From: Bacillota bacterium
GTDB taxonomy: Bacteria; Bacillota; Clostridia; Christensenellales; SZUA-584
Reading direction: 5' to 3'
Assembly: GCA_023459495.1 (NCBI GenBank)
Contig: JAEWTL010000021.1
Coordinates: forward strand, 62,001-126,000
DNA: 64,000 nt
Made by a program: the position numbers and the translations under genes. Under the pieces are notes generated by a model. That model saw only the letters and a program-made list of their open reading frames with translations, was not told the origin of the DNA and did no database searches. Shown piece by piece: positions 52,075 through 60,112 of the stretch; position 1 is the stretch's first letter; each line of letters begins with the position of its first letter.

Positions 52075-52790
52075 AAATCTATCCGGCAATCGACTTAAAG
52101 GGCGGAGTTTGTGTACGCCTGAAGATGGGGGATATGGCGCAGGCCACCGAATACGGCGACCCTGCGGAGGTTGCGTTGCGCTGGCAGAAGTCTGGCGCAG
52201 AGTATCTGCATGTTGTGGACCTCGACGCGGCTTTTGCAGGAGAGTTTGTCAACCGTGATGCTGTGATGAGTATCATCCGTGCAGTGAAAATCCCGGTTCA
52301 GCTGGGAGGCGGGGTGCGCAGCATGGCGGACATCAAGGAGAGACTGGCCTTGGGTGTTGCGCGCGTGATTATCGGCACGGCGGCGCTCGAAGCTCCTGAG
52401 CTGGTTGCGCAGTCTGCACTGAAGTATCCGGGGAGTATCGTCGTGGGAATAGATGCCAAGGATGGCCGCGTGGCCACGCGGGGGTGGGCGGAGCAAACAA
52501 AAGTGAGCCCGGTGCTGCTCGCTCAGGAGATGAAGATACGTGGCATCCGTACAATCATCTATACCGATATCAGCCGCGACGGAATGCTGACTGGTCCCAA
52601 CATACCCTCGATGCAGGCCATGGTTGAACAAACGGGGCTGGAGATCATCGCGTCAGGTGGGATGAGCCAGCTGGATGATGTGAAGCACGTCGCACAGGCT
52701 GGTGCAGCCGGAGTCATCATCGGCAGGGCATTGTACACCAACGATATTGATCTGGCCGAGGCAATTCGGTTGGGGGTGGAAGCATGCTGA
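52071..52790 (+). CDS. hisA: ProFAR isomerase HisA
   Basis: Phosphoribosylformimino-5-aminoimidazole carboxamide ribotide isomerase. 239 residues, a (beta-alpha)8 barrel. IYPAIDLKGGVCVRLKMGD contains the catalytic Asp; the second Asp is in IIYTDISRDGMLTGPN. Phosphate-binding glycines are in LGGGVRSMADI and IASGGMSQLDDV. It overlaps hisH by 4 bases and hisF by 7. Confidence 0.96.
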   Translation: MKIYPAIDLKGGVCVRLKMGDMAQATEYGDPAEVALRWQKSGAEYLHVVDLDAAFAGEFVNRDAVMSIIRAVKIPVQLGGGVRSMADIKERLALGVARVIIGTAALEAPELVAQSALKYPGSIVVGIDAKDGRVATRGWAEQTKVSPVLLAQEMKIRGIRTIIYTDISRDGMLTGPNIPSMQAMVEQTGLEIIASGGMSQLDDVKHVAQAGAAGVIIGRALYTNDIDLAEAIRLGVEAC

Positions 52791-53548
52791 CTAAGAGGAT
52801 CATACCATGCCTCGATGTACACGCGGGGCGCGTGGTCAAAGGCGTAAATTTCGTCAACATACGCGATGCAGGCGACCCGGTTGAACTGGCTAAAATGTTT
52901 AATATTGCGGGTGCGGATGAGCTGTTGTTTCTCGATATCACCGCCTCTTCTGACCAGCGTGGCATCATGGCCGACGTCGTGGCTCGTACAGCGGAGGAAG
53001 TTTTTATTCCGCTCACCGTGGGCGGAGGTATTCGGACGGTTGAAGACTTCCGGGAAATGCTGAAGCGCGGTGCGGATAAGATATCAGTTAATTCCGCCGC
53101 AGTTAAGACCCCTGCACTAATGTCAGAGGCCGCCGAGAAGTTTGGCAGCCAATGTGTGGTTTGTGCGATCGACGCGAAGAAACGCGAAAAGGGCGAAGGC
53201 TGGGAGGTCTACGTCCATGGCGGCCGCATCAACACTGGAATCGATCTTCTCGAATGGGCGGAGGAAGTGCAGCGGCGCGGTGCTGGCGAGATATTGCTCA
53301 CTAGCATGGATACGGACGGCACCAAGGACGGCTACGATATCGCAATGACCCGCGCGGTATCGGGCATCGTGCGCATTCCGGTGATTGCTTCGGGAGGCGC
53401 AGGAAAGCTGGAACATTTGAAGAACGTCATCGAAGAGGCTAATGCCGATGCGGTGCTTGTCGCTTCTATATTCCATTATGGCGAATATACCGTGGGCGAC
53501 GTAAAGAAGTATCTGAATGCCGAGAATGTACCGGTACGGCTGAATTGA
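52784..53548 (+). CDS. hisF: Imidazole glycerol phosphate synthase, cyclase subunit
   Basis: Uses ammonia from HisH to form imidazoleglycerol phosphate and AICAR. 254 residues, a (beta-alpha)8 barrel like HisA. TKRIIPCLDVHAGRVVKGVNF carries the catalytic Asp; the second is in ILLTSMDTDGTKDGYD. PLTVGGGIRTVEDF and VIASGGAGKLEHL bind phosphate. AICAR made here links the pathway to purine synthesis. Confidence 0.96.
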   Translation: MLTKRIIPCLDVHAGRVVKGVNFVNIRDAGDPVELAKMFNIAGADELLFLDITASSDQRGIMADVVARTAEEVFIPLTVGGGIRTVEDFREMLKRGADKISVNSAAVKTPALMSEAAEKFGSQCVVCAIDAKKREKGEGWEVYVHGGRINTGIDLLEWAEEVQRRGAGEILLTSMDTDGTKDGYDIAMTRAVSGIVRIPVIASGGAGKLEHLKNVIEEANADAVLVASIFHYGEYTVGDVKKYLNAENVPVRLN

Positions 53549-53559
53549 CAGGAGGAGAT

Positions 53560-54177
53560 ATGGACATCAACGATGTAAAGTTTGACGAAAAAGGCCTTGT
53601 GCCCGTGGTGGTACAGGATATTAAAACCAACGCGGTGCTTATGGTGGCATATATGAACCGCGAAGCACTGGATAAGACGCTTGAGACGGGGAACATGACA
53701 TATTATTCGCGCAGCCGGGCGCAGCTCTGGCGCAAAGGGGAGACCTCAGGCCATTATCAGACGTTGCGGGAACTCAAAATCGACTGCGACGGGGATACCC
53801 TGCTTGCGCTGGTGTCTCAGGAGGGCCCTGCGTGCCATACGGGGCGATATTCCTGCTTCTATGAGTCTTTATATGGGCAAAGCGATTACACGGGCGGATA
53901 TGGCATTATCGACGAGCTGTTCAGCGTGATCAGCGACAGAAAGCAGAACCCCAAGGAAGGTTCGTATACCAACTATCTTTTCGACAAGGGTATCGACAAG
54001 ATACTGAAAAAGGTGGGAGAGGAAAGCGCTGAAGTCATCATCGCGGCTAAAAACGATGCGCCGGATGAAATCCGTTATGAAAGCGCAGATCTGATCTACC
54101 ATTTGCTTGTCATGTTGTGTGACCGGGGGTTGACCCCTGGAGAGGTATTCGCCGCACTCGAAAAGCGGCGCAAATAA
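53560..54177 (+). CDS. hisIE: Bifunctional phosphoribosyl-AMP cyclohydrolase/phosphoribosyl-ATP pyrophosphatase
   Basis: Second and third steps of the pathway in one protein of 205 residues. The N-terminal HisI domain has SRAQLWRKGETSGHYQTL, DCDGDTLL and the metal-binding CHTGRYSCFY. The C-terminal HisE domain starts near residue 115 (IIDELFSVISDRK) with KKVGEESAEVIIAAKND and the acidic ESADLIYHLLVML. ATG 53560 follows GGAGGAG (53551-53557); the TTG at 53545 is inside the hisF end. It is the last gene; hisC is not in the operon. Confidence 0.96.
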   Translation: MDINDVKFDEKGLVPVVVQDIKTNAVLMVAYMNREALDKTLETGNMTYYSRSRAQLWRKGETSGHYQTLRELKIDCDGDTLLALVSQEGPACHTGRYSCFYESLYGQSDYTGGYGIIDELFSVISDRKQNPKEGSYTNYLFDKGIDKILKKVGEESAEVIIAAKNDAPDEIRYESADLIYHLLVMLCDRGLTPGEVFAALEKRRK

Positions 54178-54198
54178 TCAATAATTAAATATCACTGA

Positions 54199-54229
54199 AG
54201 GCTTTGTGGTTTATCTACAAAGCCTTTTT
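54199..54229 (+). terminator. Terminator of the his operon
   Basis: AGGCTTTGT (54199-54207) pairs with ACAAAGCCT (54217-54225) around 9 bases, followed by five Ts. Confidence 0.85.
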
Positions 54230-54289
54230 GCTAACTTACAAATACTTAACCTCACTACAATCATTAAGATGGTATGTAAATTCATGTTA

Positions 54290-54298
54290 TGGTATAAT
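54290..54298 (+). promoter_or_regulatory. Extended -10 promoter of the ABC exporter genes
   Basis: TGG directly before TATAAT (54293-54298) is an extended -10; no good -35 is seen at 16-18 bp. The leader is about 30 bases long. Confidence 0.55.
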
Positions 54299-54335
54299 TT
54301 TCGAGGTATATTTTTTTGATATTAAGGAGGCACCT

Positions 54336-55262
54336 TTGACAAAATCGATTGAAGTAAAGGGGCTTATCAAGAAGTATGGCGATGTGCTGGCGGTTGACGG
54401 GATTTCGTTTGATGTAGACGAAGGCACACTGTTCGCCTTTCTTGGCCCGAATGGTGCAGGGAAATCGAGTACGATCAATGCGATCTGCACCACAACAGAG
54501 ATTACGGGTGGAGAAATTACAGTAGCCGGATACGACGCGGCTACGGAAGGGGCGCAGGTGCGTACCTGCATCGGTACGGTATTTCAGGAGTCGGTGCTCG
54601 ATGATCTTCTGACCGTACGCGAAAATCTTGTTGTACGTGCGTCGCTCTATGGATTGTCTGCCGCGAAGATTCAGGAACGTATCAAAGAGGTTGCGGACGC
54701 GGTATCTATAACGGATATTCTGGACAGGCGGTACGGTAAACTTTCAGGTGGCCAGAGACGCCGTGCTGATATGGCCCGTGGTCTTGTGCATCGGCCAAAG
54801 ATACTCTTTCTCGATGAACCGACCACAGGACTTGATCCGCAGACTAGACTTCGGGTATGGGATACGGTCACAAAACTGCAGAAGAAAACGGGCATGACCG
54901 TGTTTATGACAACGCATTACATGGAAGAAGCGGCTGGTGCCGATCAGGTAGCCATTATCGACAAGGGCCGCATTGCGGCGTCGGGTACTCCCGAGGAGCT
55001 TAGGTTGAACTACAGCAGCGACTATTTAAAAATACAGCCTAAAAACATGGATTCATTTCTTCAATTGCTTCGCAGCATGAATGTCAAGTTTAATGTCGAT
55101 AGAGAGCTTATCGTAATCAAGCAGAATTCGAGTATGGATGCGCTGACGCTGCTGAAAAAAGTTGAGCCGGAAGTCGCGCAGTTTGAAGTGGTCCGGGGGA
55201 ATATGGACGATGTGTTCATGGCGGTAACCGGGCATGCGATCCGGGAAGGAGGAGAGTCATGA
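54336..55262 (+). CDS. ABC exporter ATP-binding protein (DrrA-like)
   Basis: 308 residues. Walker A is GPNGAGKSSTI (about residue 38), the Q-loop TVFQESVLDD, the signature LSGGQRRRADMARGL, Walker B ILFLDEPTTGLD and the switch His in TTHYMEEA. After the ATPase core, a C-terminal DUF4162-like domain (KIQPKNMDSFLQLL..) is typical of drug- or antibiotic-exporting DrrA/YadG-type proteins. TTG 54336 is behind a perfect AAGGAGG (54324-54330); a longer frame from 54204 runs into the his terminator and is rejected. It is coupled to the permease by a 4-base overlap. The substrate is unknown. Confidence 0.92.
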   Translation: MTKSIEVKGLIKKYGDVLAVDGISFDVDEGTLFAFLGPNGAGKSSTINAICTTTEITGGEITVAGYDAATEGAQVRTCIGTVFQESVLDDLLTVRENLVVRASLYGLSAAKIQERIKEVADAVSITDILDRRYGKLSGGQRRRADMARGLVHRPKILFLDEPTTGLDPQTRLRVWDTVTKLQKKTGMTVFMTTHYMEEAAGADQVAIIDKGRIAASGTPEELRLNYSSDYLKIQPKNMDSFLQLLRSMNVKFNVDRELIVIKQNSSMDALTLLKKVEPEVAQFEVVRGNMDDVFMAVTGHAIREGGES

Positions 55263-56146
55263 GCACAGTTTGGGGTGTAACGGGCAGAAACCTGAAGCTG
55301 TTTTTCCGAGACAGGGCCTCGGTATTCTTTTCGCTGCTTTCCGTTATCATCATTATCGGTCTGTACGCTCTGTTCCTGGGGGATATTCAGGTCCAGAACC
55401 TGCAGGATGCATCCGGACAGATACTGCCGGGTGCTGAGTGGCTGACTAACGCATGGATCCTTGCGGGTATCCTTGCGGTGAGCACTGTTACGGTGAGCTT
55501 GGGCGCTTATGGCACGATGGTGGATGATGTACATGGCGGACAGATCAAAGACTTCTTTGTTTCACCGATCCGCCGGTCGCAGCTCGTTGCTGGCTATATG
55601 ATATCTTCTGCGCTGATCTCCTTTATCATGAATATCGTTGCATTCGTTATATCGGAAGCCTATATTGCGGTATCCGGCGGCGAGTTGCTTTCCCTGCTGC
55701 AGATGTTTGAAACGCTGGGTATCCTCTGCCTGTCGATATTTTCGTTCTCTTCACTGGTATGCTTCGTTACCAGCTATGTGAAGAGCCCACGCGCTTACGG
55801 TACGCTTAGCACCATTGTGGGTACAATGATCGGTTTTGTGACCGGCATCTATGTTCCCGTTGGCGTATTGCCGGAAGCGGTTGTAACAGTGATGAAAGGC
55901 ATACCGTTTACGTATTGTGCTTTATGGTTGAGGCAGATATTTACCGAAGCACCGTTGCAGACTGCCTTTGCAGGCGTTCCAGCTGAGTATGTAAAGAACT
56001 ATACTGACATGTACGGCATAACGCTTTATTTTGGAGATACGCCTGTCACCCCGTGGATGATGGCGCTTATCATTGCGGGAACGGGTATTCTGTTCTTCGC
56101 GCTTTCGATATGGCGGCTGTCAAAGCGCTCATGGATCGTGAAATAA
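55259..56146 (+). CDS. ABC-2 type exporter permease
   Basis: 295 residues, with about six hydrophobic segments: FSLLSVIIIIGLYALFLG near residue 22-40, then AWILAGILAVSTVTVSL, ISSALISFIMNIVAFVI, TLGILCLSIFSFSSLVCFV, TIVGTMIGFVTGIYVPVG and the C-terminal MMALIIAGTGILFFALSIW. The pattern VPVGVLPEAV after a membrane segment is common in ABC2_membrane proteins. It partners with the ATPase upstream (ATGA overlap). A terminator follows at once, so the exporter is a two-gene unit without a visible regulator. Confidence 0.9.
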   Translation: MSTVWGVTGRNLKLFFRDRASVFFSLLSVIIIIGLYALFLGDIQVQNLQDASGQILPGAEWLTNAWILAGILAVSTVTVSLGAYGTMVDDVHGGQIKDFFVSPIRRSQLVAGYMISSALISFIMNIVAFVISEAYIAVSGGELLSLLQMFETLGILCLSIFSFSSLVCFVTSYVKSPRAYGTLSTIVGTMIGFVTGIYVPVGVLPEAVVTVMKGIPFTYCALWLRQIFTEAPLQTAFAGVPAEYVKNYTDMYGITLYFGDTPVTPWMMALIIAGTGILFFALSIWRLSKRSWIVK

Positions 56147-56152
56147 CAGTAG

Positions 56153-56181
56153 AGGGAAGAGGTGCAGACCTCTTCCCTTTT
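56153..56181 (+). terminator. Terminator of the ABC exporter genes
   Basis: AGGGAAGAGGT (56153-56163) pairs perfectly with ACCTCTTCCCT (56168-56178) around GCAG, followed by Ts. Confidence 0.88.
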
Positions 56182-56290
56182 ATAACCATTTGCTTTTCAA
56201 TAAATCATTAATAAAGCCAGTTAGACAGTGGATTCGGAAGCAAACGGAAGATAAAAGATAAAGAATTCGATTAAATCCATGCTGTCGTTT

Positions 56291-56320
56291 TTGACACGGC
56301 ATGCTTCACTATTATACAAT
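56291..56320 (+). promoter_or_regulatory. Promoter of the tRNA cluster
   Basis: TTGACA (56291-56296), an 18-bp spacer, then TACAAT (56315-56320), 37 bases before tRNA-Val. Confidence 0.75.
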
Positions 56321-56357
56321 ATCGCAGCGTTCTTCTTTGGAAACACGGCTACGTTTT

Positions 56358-56433
56358 GGGAGCATAGCTCAGCTGGGAGAGCACCTGCCTTACAAGCAGG
56401 GGGTCATTGGTTCGAGCCCAATTGTTCCCACCA
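56358..56433 (+). tRNA. tRNA-Val (anticodon TAC)
   Basis: 76 bases with encoded CCA. Acceptor GGGAGCA pairs with TGTTCCC; the anticodon stem is CCTGC/GCAGG around CTTACAA; the T-arm contains GGTTCGAGCCC. The discriminator base is A56430. It reads GUN valine codons, mainly GUA and GUG. Confidence 0.96.
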
Positions 56434-56460
56434 TTGCCCAGTGAAATTGCGGATTTCACG

Positions 56461-56489
56461 TTGCCAAAGGCGCACTGATATGCTACAAT
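56461..56489 (+). promoter_or_regulatory. Internal promoter before tRNA-Gly
   Basis: TTGCCA (56461-56466), a 17-bp spacer, then TACAAT (56484-56489), 14 bases before tRNA-Gly. It would let the last three tRNAs be made independently of tRNA-Val. Confidence 0.6.
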
Positions 56490-56503
56490 ATCCAGTGCAA
56501 CGC

Positions 56504-56578
56504 GCGGGAGTGACTCAGTGGTAGAGTGCGACCTTGCCAAGGTCGAAGTCGCGGGTTCGAATCCCGTCTTCCGCTCCA
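56504..56578 (+). tRNA. tRNA-Gly (anticodon GCC)
   Basis: 75 bases with encoded CCA. Acceptor GCGGGAG pairs with CTTCCGC; the anticodon loop is TTGCCAA between CGACC and GGTCG; the T-arm has GGGTTCGAATCCC. After it, a hairpin based on CGGCA/TGCCG (about 56604-56628) separates it from tRNA-Cys. Confidence 0.96.
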
Positions 56579-56644
56579 ATGCGATATCTTTCGTAGATCT
56601 TCGGCATATAGATATCTATGTGCCGAGATTTATGTAAAGGATAT

Positions 56645-56719
56645 GGCGCCATAGCCAAGTGGTAAGGCACGGGTCTGCAAAACCCTTATGCCCCGGTTCA
56701 AATCCGGGTGGCGCCTCCA
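56645..56719 (+). tRNA. tRNA-Cys (anticodon GCA)
   Basis: 75 bases with encoded CCA. Acceptor GGCGCCA pairs with TGGCGCC; the anticodon loop CTGCAAA is between GGGT and ACCC; the T-arm is CCGGTTCAAATCCGG. Confidence 0.96.
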
Positions 56720-56763
56720 ATTTATAACCCGATGAGCGATCGCTTTTCGGGGCTCGAAATTAA

Positions 56764-56789
56764 TTCGGACTTCTGAAAAGAAGTCCGAA
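56764..56789 (+). promoter_or_regulatory. Spacer hairpin between tRNA-Cys and tRNA-Leu
   Basis: TTCGGACTTCT (56764-56774), a GAAA loop and AGAAGTCCGAA (56779-56789): a perfect 11-bp stem, followed by TGCTTTT. It may be a processing signal or a partial terminator. Confidence 0.6.
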
Positions 56790-56797
56790 ATGCTTTT

Positions 56798-56886
56798 GCC
56801 GGAGTGGCGGAATTGGCAGACGCACGGGACTTAAAATCCCGCGGAGGTTAAACTCCGTACCGGTTCGACCCCGGTCTTCGGCACCA
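56798..56886 (+). tRNA. tRNA-Leu (anticodon TAA)
   Basis: 89 bases with encoded CCA. Acceptor GCCGGAG pairs with CTTCGGC; the anticodon loop CTTAAAA is between CGGGA and TCCCG. The long variable arm GCGGAGGTTAAACTCCGT marks a class II tRNA. It reads UUA and UUG. Confidence 0.96.
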
Positions 56887-56915
56887 GAAAAGCCCTGCAC
56901 GGGCTTTTCTTTTTA
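56886..56915 (+). terminator. Terminator of the tRNA cluster
   Basis: AGAAAAGCCC (56886-56895), TGCAC loop, GGGCTTTTCT (56901-56910), then a run of Ts to 56915. It begins on the last base of the encoded CCA. The following 180 bases up to degV show only a weak promoter (TTGCAC 57021-57026, TAGCAT 57044-57049). Confidence 0.88.
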
Positions 56916-57097
56916 TCCATATGCTGAAATTATTCCGGAAAAAGTTGTCCTATTGATATGTCATTTAAGTAGTGTAGTTTTACGAAACATTGAACAATTC
57001 GATAACTCTTTTCGATTTGCTTGCACTTTAGGGCCTAACCGTATAGCATGATGAAAAACGGCAAATATATAAAATTGATTCAGGGGGAGATATCAAT

Positions 57098-58024
57098 TTG
57101 AAGAATTTTGTGATCAGCGTTGATTCGTCGGCTTGCTTCAGCGAGCGCGAGCTTAAAGAAACCGGAATATTAATGGCACGTCTATCCTATACGCTTGATG
57201 GCCGGGAGTATGTTGATGAGTTTGAGAGCGGTGATGAGAAACAGGAGTTTTATGATAAGCTGGCCGCGGGATCACTTGCGCAGTCATCAAAGGTGAACCC
57301 GGGATCGTTCATCGCTTTATGGGAGCCTGTGCTTCAGCGGGGTGTAAATATACTCCATCTTTCTTTATCTTCAGGGGTCAGCGGATCATATGAAAGCGCA
57401 TGCTACGCAGCCAAAGAACTGATGTCCAAATACGAGGGCAGAATTGAAGTAATCGATACACGTACCGGAAGCTATGCGCTTACCGCTATAGCGGAAGACC
57501 TTGTACGGTTGCAGGAAACATTAAATCTTGACGAAGCAAAGCAATATACGTTTGAAAGGCTGAACGAATACAACCTGGTGTTTTCGGTTGGAGATATCAA
57601 GTATTTACGCCGAGGCGGACGCATCAGCCATATCAAAGCGCTGCTGGGCGGACTGCTGCATTTAAAGCCCGTTTTGTTTATCAACGAAGAGGGCAGGATC
57701 ACGCTCCTTTCCAATGCGCGAGGCATGCGTCAGGCACTGGAGATGATGCTTCAGAAGATGAAGTTCAGTGAGACGGAGAATACGACATTCGCTTACATTG
57801 CGCACGGCGGGGATGTGTCACTGGCCGAGAGACTGAAAGAAAAGATCAAAGAAGCATTTCCGGCGATTCAACGCTTCAAGGTCGATTATCTGACGCCTGT
57901 ATTGGGGTTGCACGCGGGTCCGGGTTCACTTGTGTTGTGCTTCCGTGGGGCACCCCGGGAACATGTGCTTGCTGACAAGCCCATCAGGGACTTGATCGAA
58001 AGATTTCATCATCCGAAGCCATAA
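57098..58024 (+). CDS. DegV-family fatty-acid-binding protein (FakB-like)
   Basis: 308 residues. Cytoplasmic carrier that holds one fatty acid for phosphorylation by FakA. VISVDSSACFSERELKETG, SQSSKVNPGSF-type sequence (QSSKVNPGSFI), LHLSLSSGVSGSYESA (the Ser that contacts the carboxylate), IEVIDTRTGSYALTAIAEDLV and YLRRGGRISHIKALLGGLLHLKPVL are the family motifs in order. TTG 57098 is supported by GGGGGAGA (57083-57090) 7 bases upstream. The probable kinase partner is the FakA-like protein at 43483. Confidence 0.9.
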   Translation: MKNFVISVDSSACFSERELKETGILMARLSYTLDGREYVDEFESGDEKQEFYDKLAAGSLAQSSKVNPGSFIALWEPVLQRGVNILHLSLSSGVSGSYESACYAAKELMSKYEGRIEVIDTRTGSYALTAIAEDLVRLQETLNLDEAKQYTFERLNEYNLVFSVGDIKYLRRGGRISHIKALLGGLLHLKPVLFINEEGRITLLSNARGMRQALEMMLQKMKFSETENTTFAYIAHGGDVSLAERLKEKIKEAFPAIQRFKVDYLTPVLGLHAGPGSLVLCFRGAPREHVLADKPIRDLIERFHHPKP

Positions 58025-58071
58025 CGAACATCGGTATGATTTGAAAGAAACAGCCAAAGAAGGGGAAGCCG

Positions 58072-58479
58072 TTGAAACATGAAAAGTCCTGCGGAGCAGT
58101 TGTTGTAAAGCGGCACAGTGGAATGTTAAAGATACTGCTTGTTCAGCATGAGAACGGCGGGCATTAGGCTTTCCCCAAAGGCCATGTAGAAAAAGGGGAA
58201 ACCGAAGCTGAGACTGCGTTACGGGAGATCAAAGAGGAAACGGGACTTGATGTGACGCTTGATACGGAATTTCGATCGGTTATTACCTATTGGCCAGATC
58301 AGGAAACGACCAAAGACGTTGTATACTTTGCTGCTGAGGCAGTAGAAAACGCAATTATTCCACAGCTGGGCGAGGTCATTCGGGCAGACTGGTTTTCTAA
58401 ACAGGATGCGTTAACACTTTTAACGTTTGAAAACGACAGAAAACTGCTGCAATCTGTATTGGACTATCTGAAAGCCTAA
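58072..58479 (+). pseudogene. Nudix hydrolase gene interrupted by an in-frame amber codon
   Basis: The frame from TTG 58072 (KHEKSCGAVVVKRHSG...) to TAA 58479 is continuous except for TAG at 58165-58167, codon 32. Around it the translation is ENGGH-stop-AFPKGHVEKGE, where MutT/Ap4A-hydrolase-like proteins have HWGFPKGH: one G-to-A change from TGG would give it. The full Nudix box follows (GHVEKGE, then ALREIKEETGL), and the C-terminus (VIRADWFSKQDALTLLTFE) is complete, giving 135 residues if read through. AGAAGGGG (58059-58066) precedes the start. No start codon downstream keeps the Nudix box. It is either a recent pseudogene or a sequencing error. Confidence 0.85.
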
Positions 58480-58657
58480 CTTAATGCGGCGGCCCAGCTT
58501 CCGACTATTGCCCGGGACGATGTACCCTAATCGTCTTTGTTTTTGCTTGGCAGGCTAAGACTTCTTTAGTTTGAATATTCGGAATTTATACTTAACCTCA
58601 GAATTATTCTTCTACTGCTATTTTATCGTATATAAGCTATTAAGAATATGCTATTGG

Positions 58658-58686
58658 TTGAAAAGCAAAGTAACTGCGCTTATAAT
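58658..58686 (+). promoter_or_regulatory. Promoter of miaB
   Basis: TTGAAA (58658-58663), a 17-bp spacer, then TATAAT (58681-58686). The expected start is about 58693. The 170 bases before it are AT-rich and show no gene. Confidence 0.78.
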
Positions 58687-58727
58687 AGCTTTGAATGTTA
58701 CAGCATCATGAAAGGGCGAATGGAAGT

Positions 58728-60077
58728 TTGAACGAAGAATTACAGGGCCTGATTGCCCGTCAGGGGTTGACATATTTTATAGAGACGTACGGATGCCAGA
58801 TGAATGCACACGAGAGCGAAAAAACTGCAGGCATTCTGGAAGCTTTGGGCTTTACGGCAGCGGCAGAAAAACGCGAAGCCGATTTGATCATGTTCAACAC
58901 CTGCTGCGTGAGAGAGCATGCTGAGGCGCGGTTGTCTGGTAATGTTGGTGCGCTGAAAGAATATAAACTGTCTAAACCGGGCGCAGTCCTCGCTGTTTCC
59001 GGCTGTATGATGCAGCAGCCCGGAGCGGCTGACAAACTCGCAAAACGGTTTCCTTTTGTAGATATTGTATTCGGGACAAATCAGCTGCATCATCTGGAGC
59101 ATATGCTGACAGCAGTTTTACTGGACGGACAGCGTGTCGTCATGGCTGATCCCGATGAGACGGTCATCGAAGGTATGCCGGCCAAGCGAAGCGGCGTTTC
59201 AGCCTTTGTCAATATCGTATATGGCTGCAATAATTTCTGCACATACTGTATCGTACCGTATGTGCGTGGACGGGAAAGAAGCCGTAGTTCCGCTGAGATC
59301 CTAAAAGAGATTGATGCGCTGTGCAAAGACGGTGTGACAGAAGTCACGCTGCTCGGGCAAAACGTGAACTCATACGGTAAGGATCTGGAAAACGATTTAA
59401 GCTTTCCTGAGCTGATCCGCGCTATTGACCGCAACACAGGTGTCCGGCGCCTGCGCTTTATGACCTCGCATCCCAAGGACCTGACAGATGAGCTGATTGC
59501 ATGCTTTGGAGAGGCAAAATGCCTGTGTGAGCATATCCACCTGCCGGTTCAATCTGGCAGCAGCCGCATTCTTGAGATGATGAACCGCCGGTACACACGG
59601 GAGCACTATCTGGAACTGGTTGAAAAGCTGCGTGCGCGCGTACCAGATATCGCAATCACAACCGACTTTATTGTTGGTTTCCCGGGCGAGACGGAGAAGG
59701 ATTTTTCCGAGACGCTTTCACTCGTCCGCGAGGTTCGGTTTGACGCCGCATACACATTTGCCTATTCCAAACGGGGGCTGACTAAGGCAGCTTCCATGCC
59801 CGGTCAGTTGAGCCGTGCTCAAAAATCCGAACGGCTGGCCGCGCTGAATGCGCTCGTGCTGGAATACGTGAAGGAGAGCAGCAAAGGATATTTCGGAAAA
59901 ACAGTAGAAGTTTTGGCCGAAGGGCAGAGCCGCATGGACAGCAGCGAACTCAGTGGACGTACACGCAGCGCAAAAATGGTCAGCTTTTCTGGCAGCATGG
60001 CCGAAATCGGGGAATATCTGAATGTTTGCGTGGATAAGGTATCGGCGCATACGCTGCACGGAACGCGTACGAATTGA
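58728..60077 (+). CDS. miaB: tRNA i6A37 methylthiotransferase MiaB
   Basis: Radical SAM enzyme forming ms2i6A37 in tRNAs for UNN codons. About 449 residues. Cluster Cys are in ETYGCQMNAHESEK, MFNTCCVREHAEAR and VSGCMMQQ; the radical SAM motif is CNNFCTYCIVPYVRGRERSR; a TRAM domain ends the protein. The start is uncertain: ATG 58695 would be almost leaderless relative to the predicted transcript start near 58693, whereas TTG 58728 has AAAGGG and GGAAG upstream, so I prefer it. With mtaB at 18233, both methylthio modifications are covered. Confidence 0.93.
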   Translation: MNEELQGLIARQGLTYFIETYGCQMNAHESEKTAGILEALGFTAAAEKREADLIMFNTCCVREHAEARLSGNVGALKEYKLSKPGAVLAVSGCMMQQPGAADKLAKRFPFVDIVFGTNQLHHLEHMLTAVLLDGQRVVMADPDETVIEGMPAKRSGVSAFVNIVYGCNNFCTYCIVPYVRGRERSRSSAEILKEIDALCKDGVTEVTLLGQNVNSYGKDLENDLSFPELIRAIDRNTGVRRLRFMTSHPKDLTDELIACFGEAKCLCEHIHLPVQSGSSRILEMMNRRYTREHYLELVEKLRARVPDIAITTDFIVGFPGETEKDFSETLSLVREVRFDAAYTFAYSKRGLTKAASMPGQLSRAQKSERLAALNALVLEYVKESSKGYFGKTVEVLAEGQSRMDSSELSGRTRSAKMVSFSGSMAEIGEYLNVCVDKVSAHTLHGTRTN

Positions 60078-60112
60078 CGATACACAGCCATCCTCATACA
60101 GGGAGGACGCTA

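Noticed and set aside
58165..58167. Amber codon as a recoded amino acid (for example pyrrolysine)
   Set aside because: TAG ends several intact genes here, no suppressor tRNA or pyl gene is in the window, and the position is explained by a Trp codon changed by one base.
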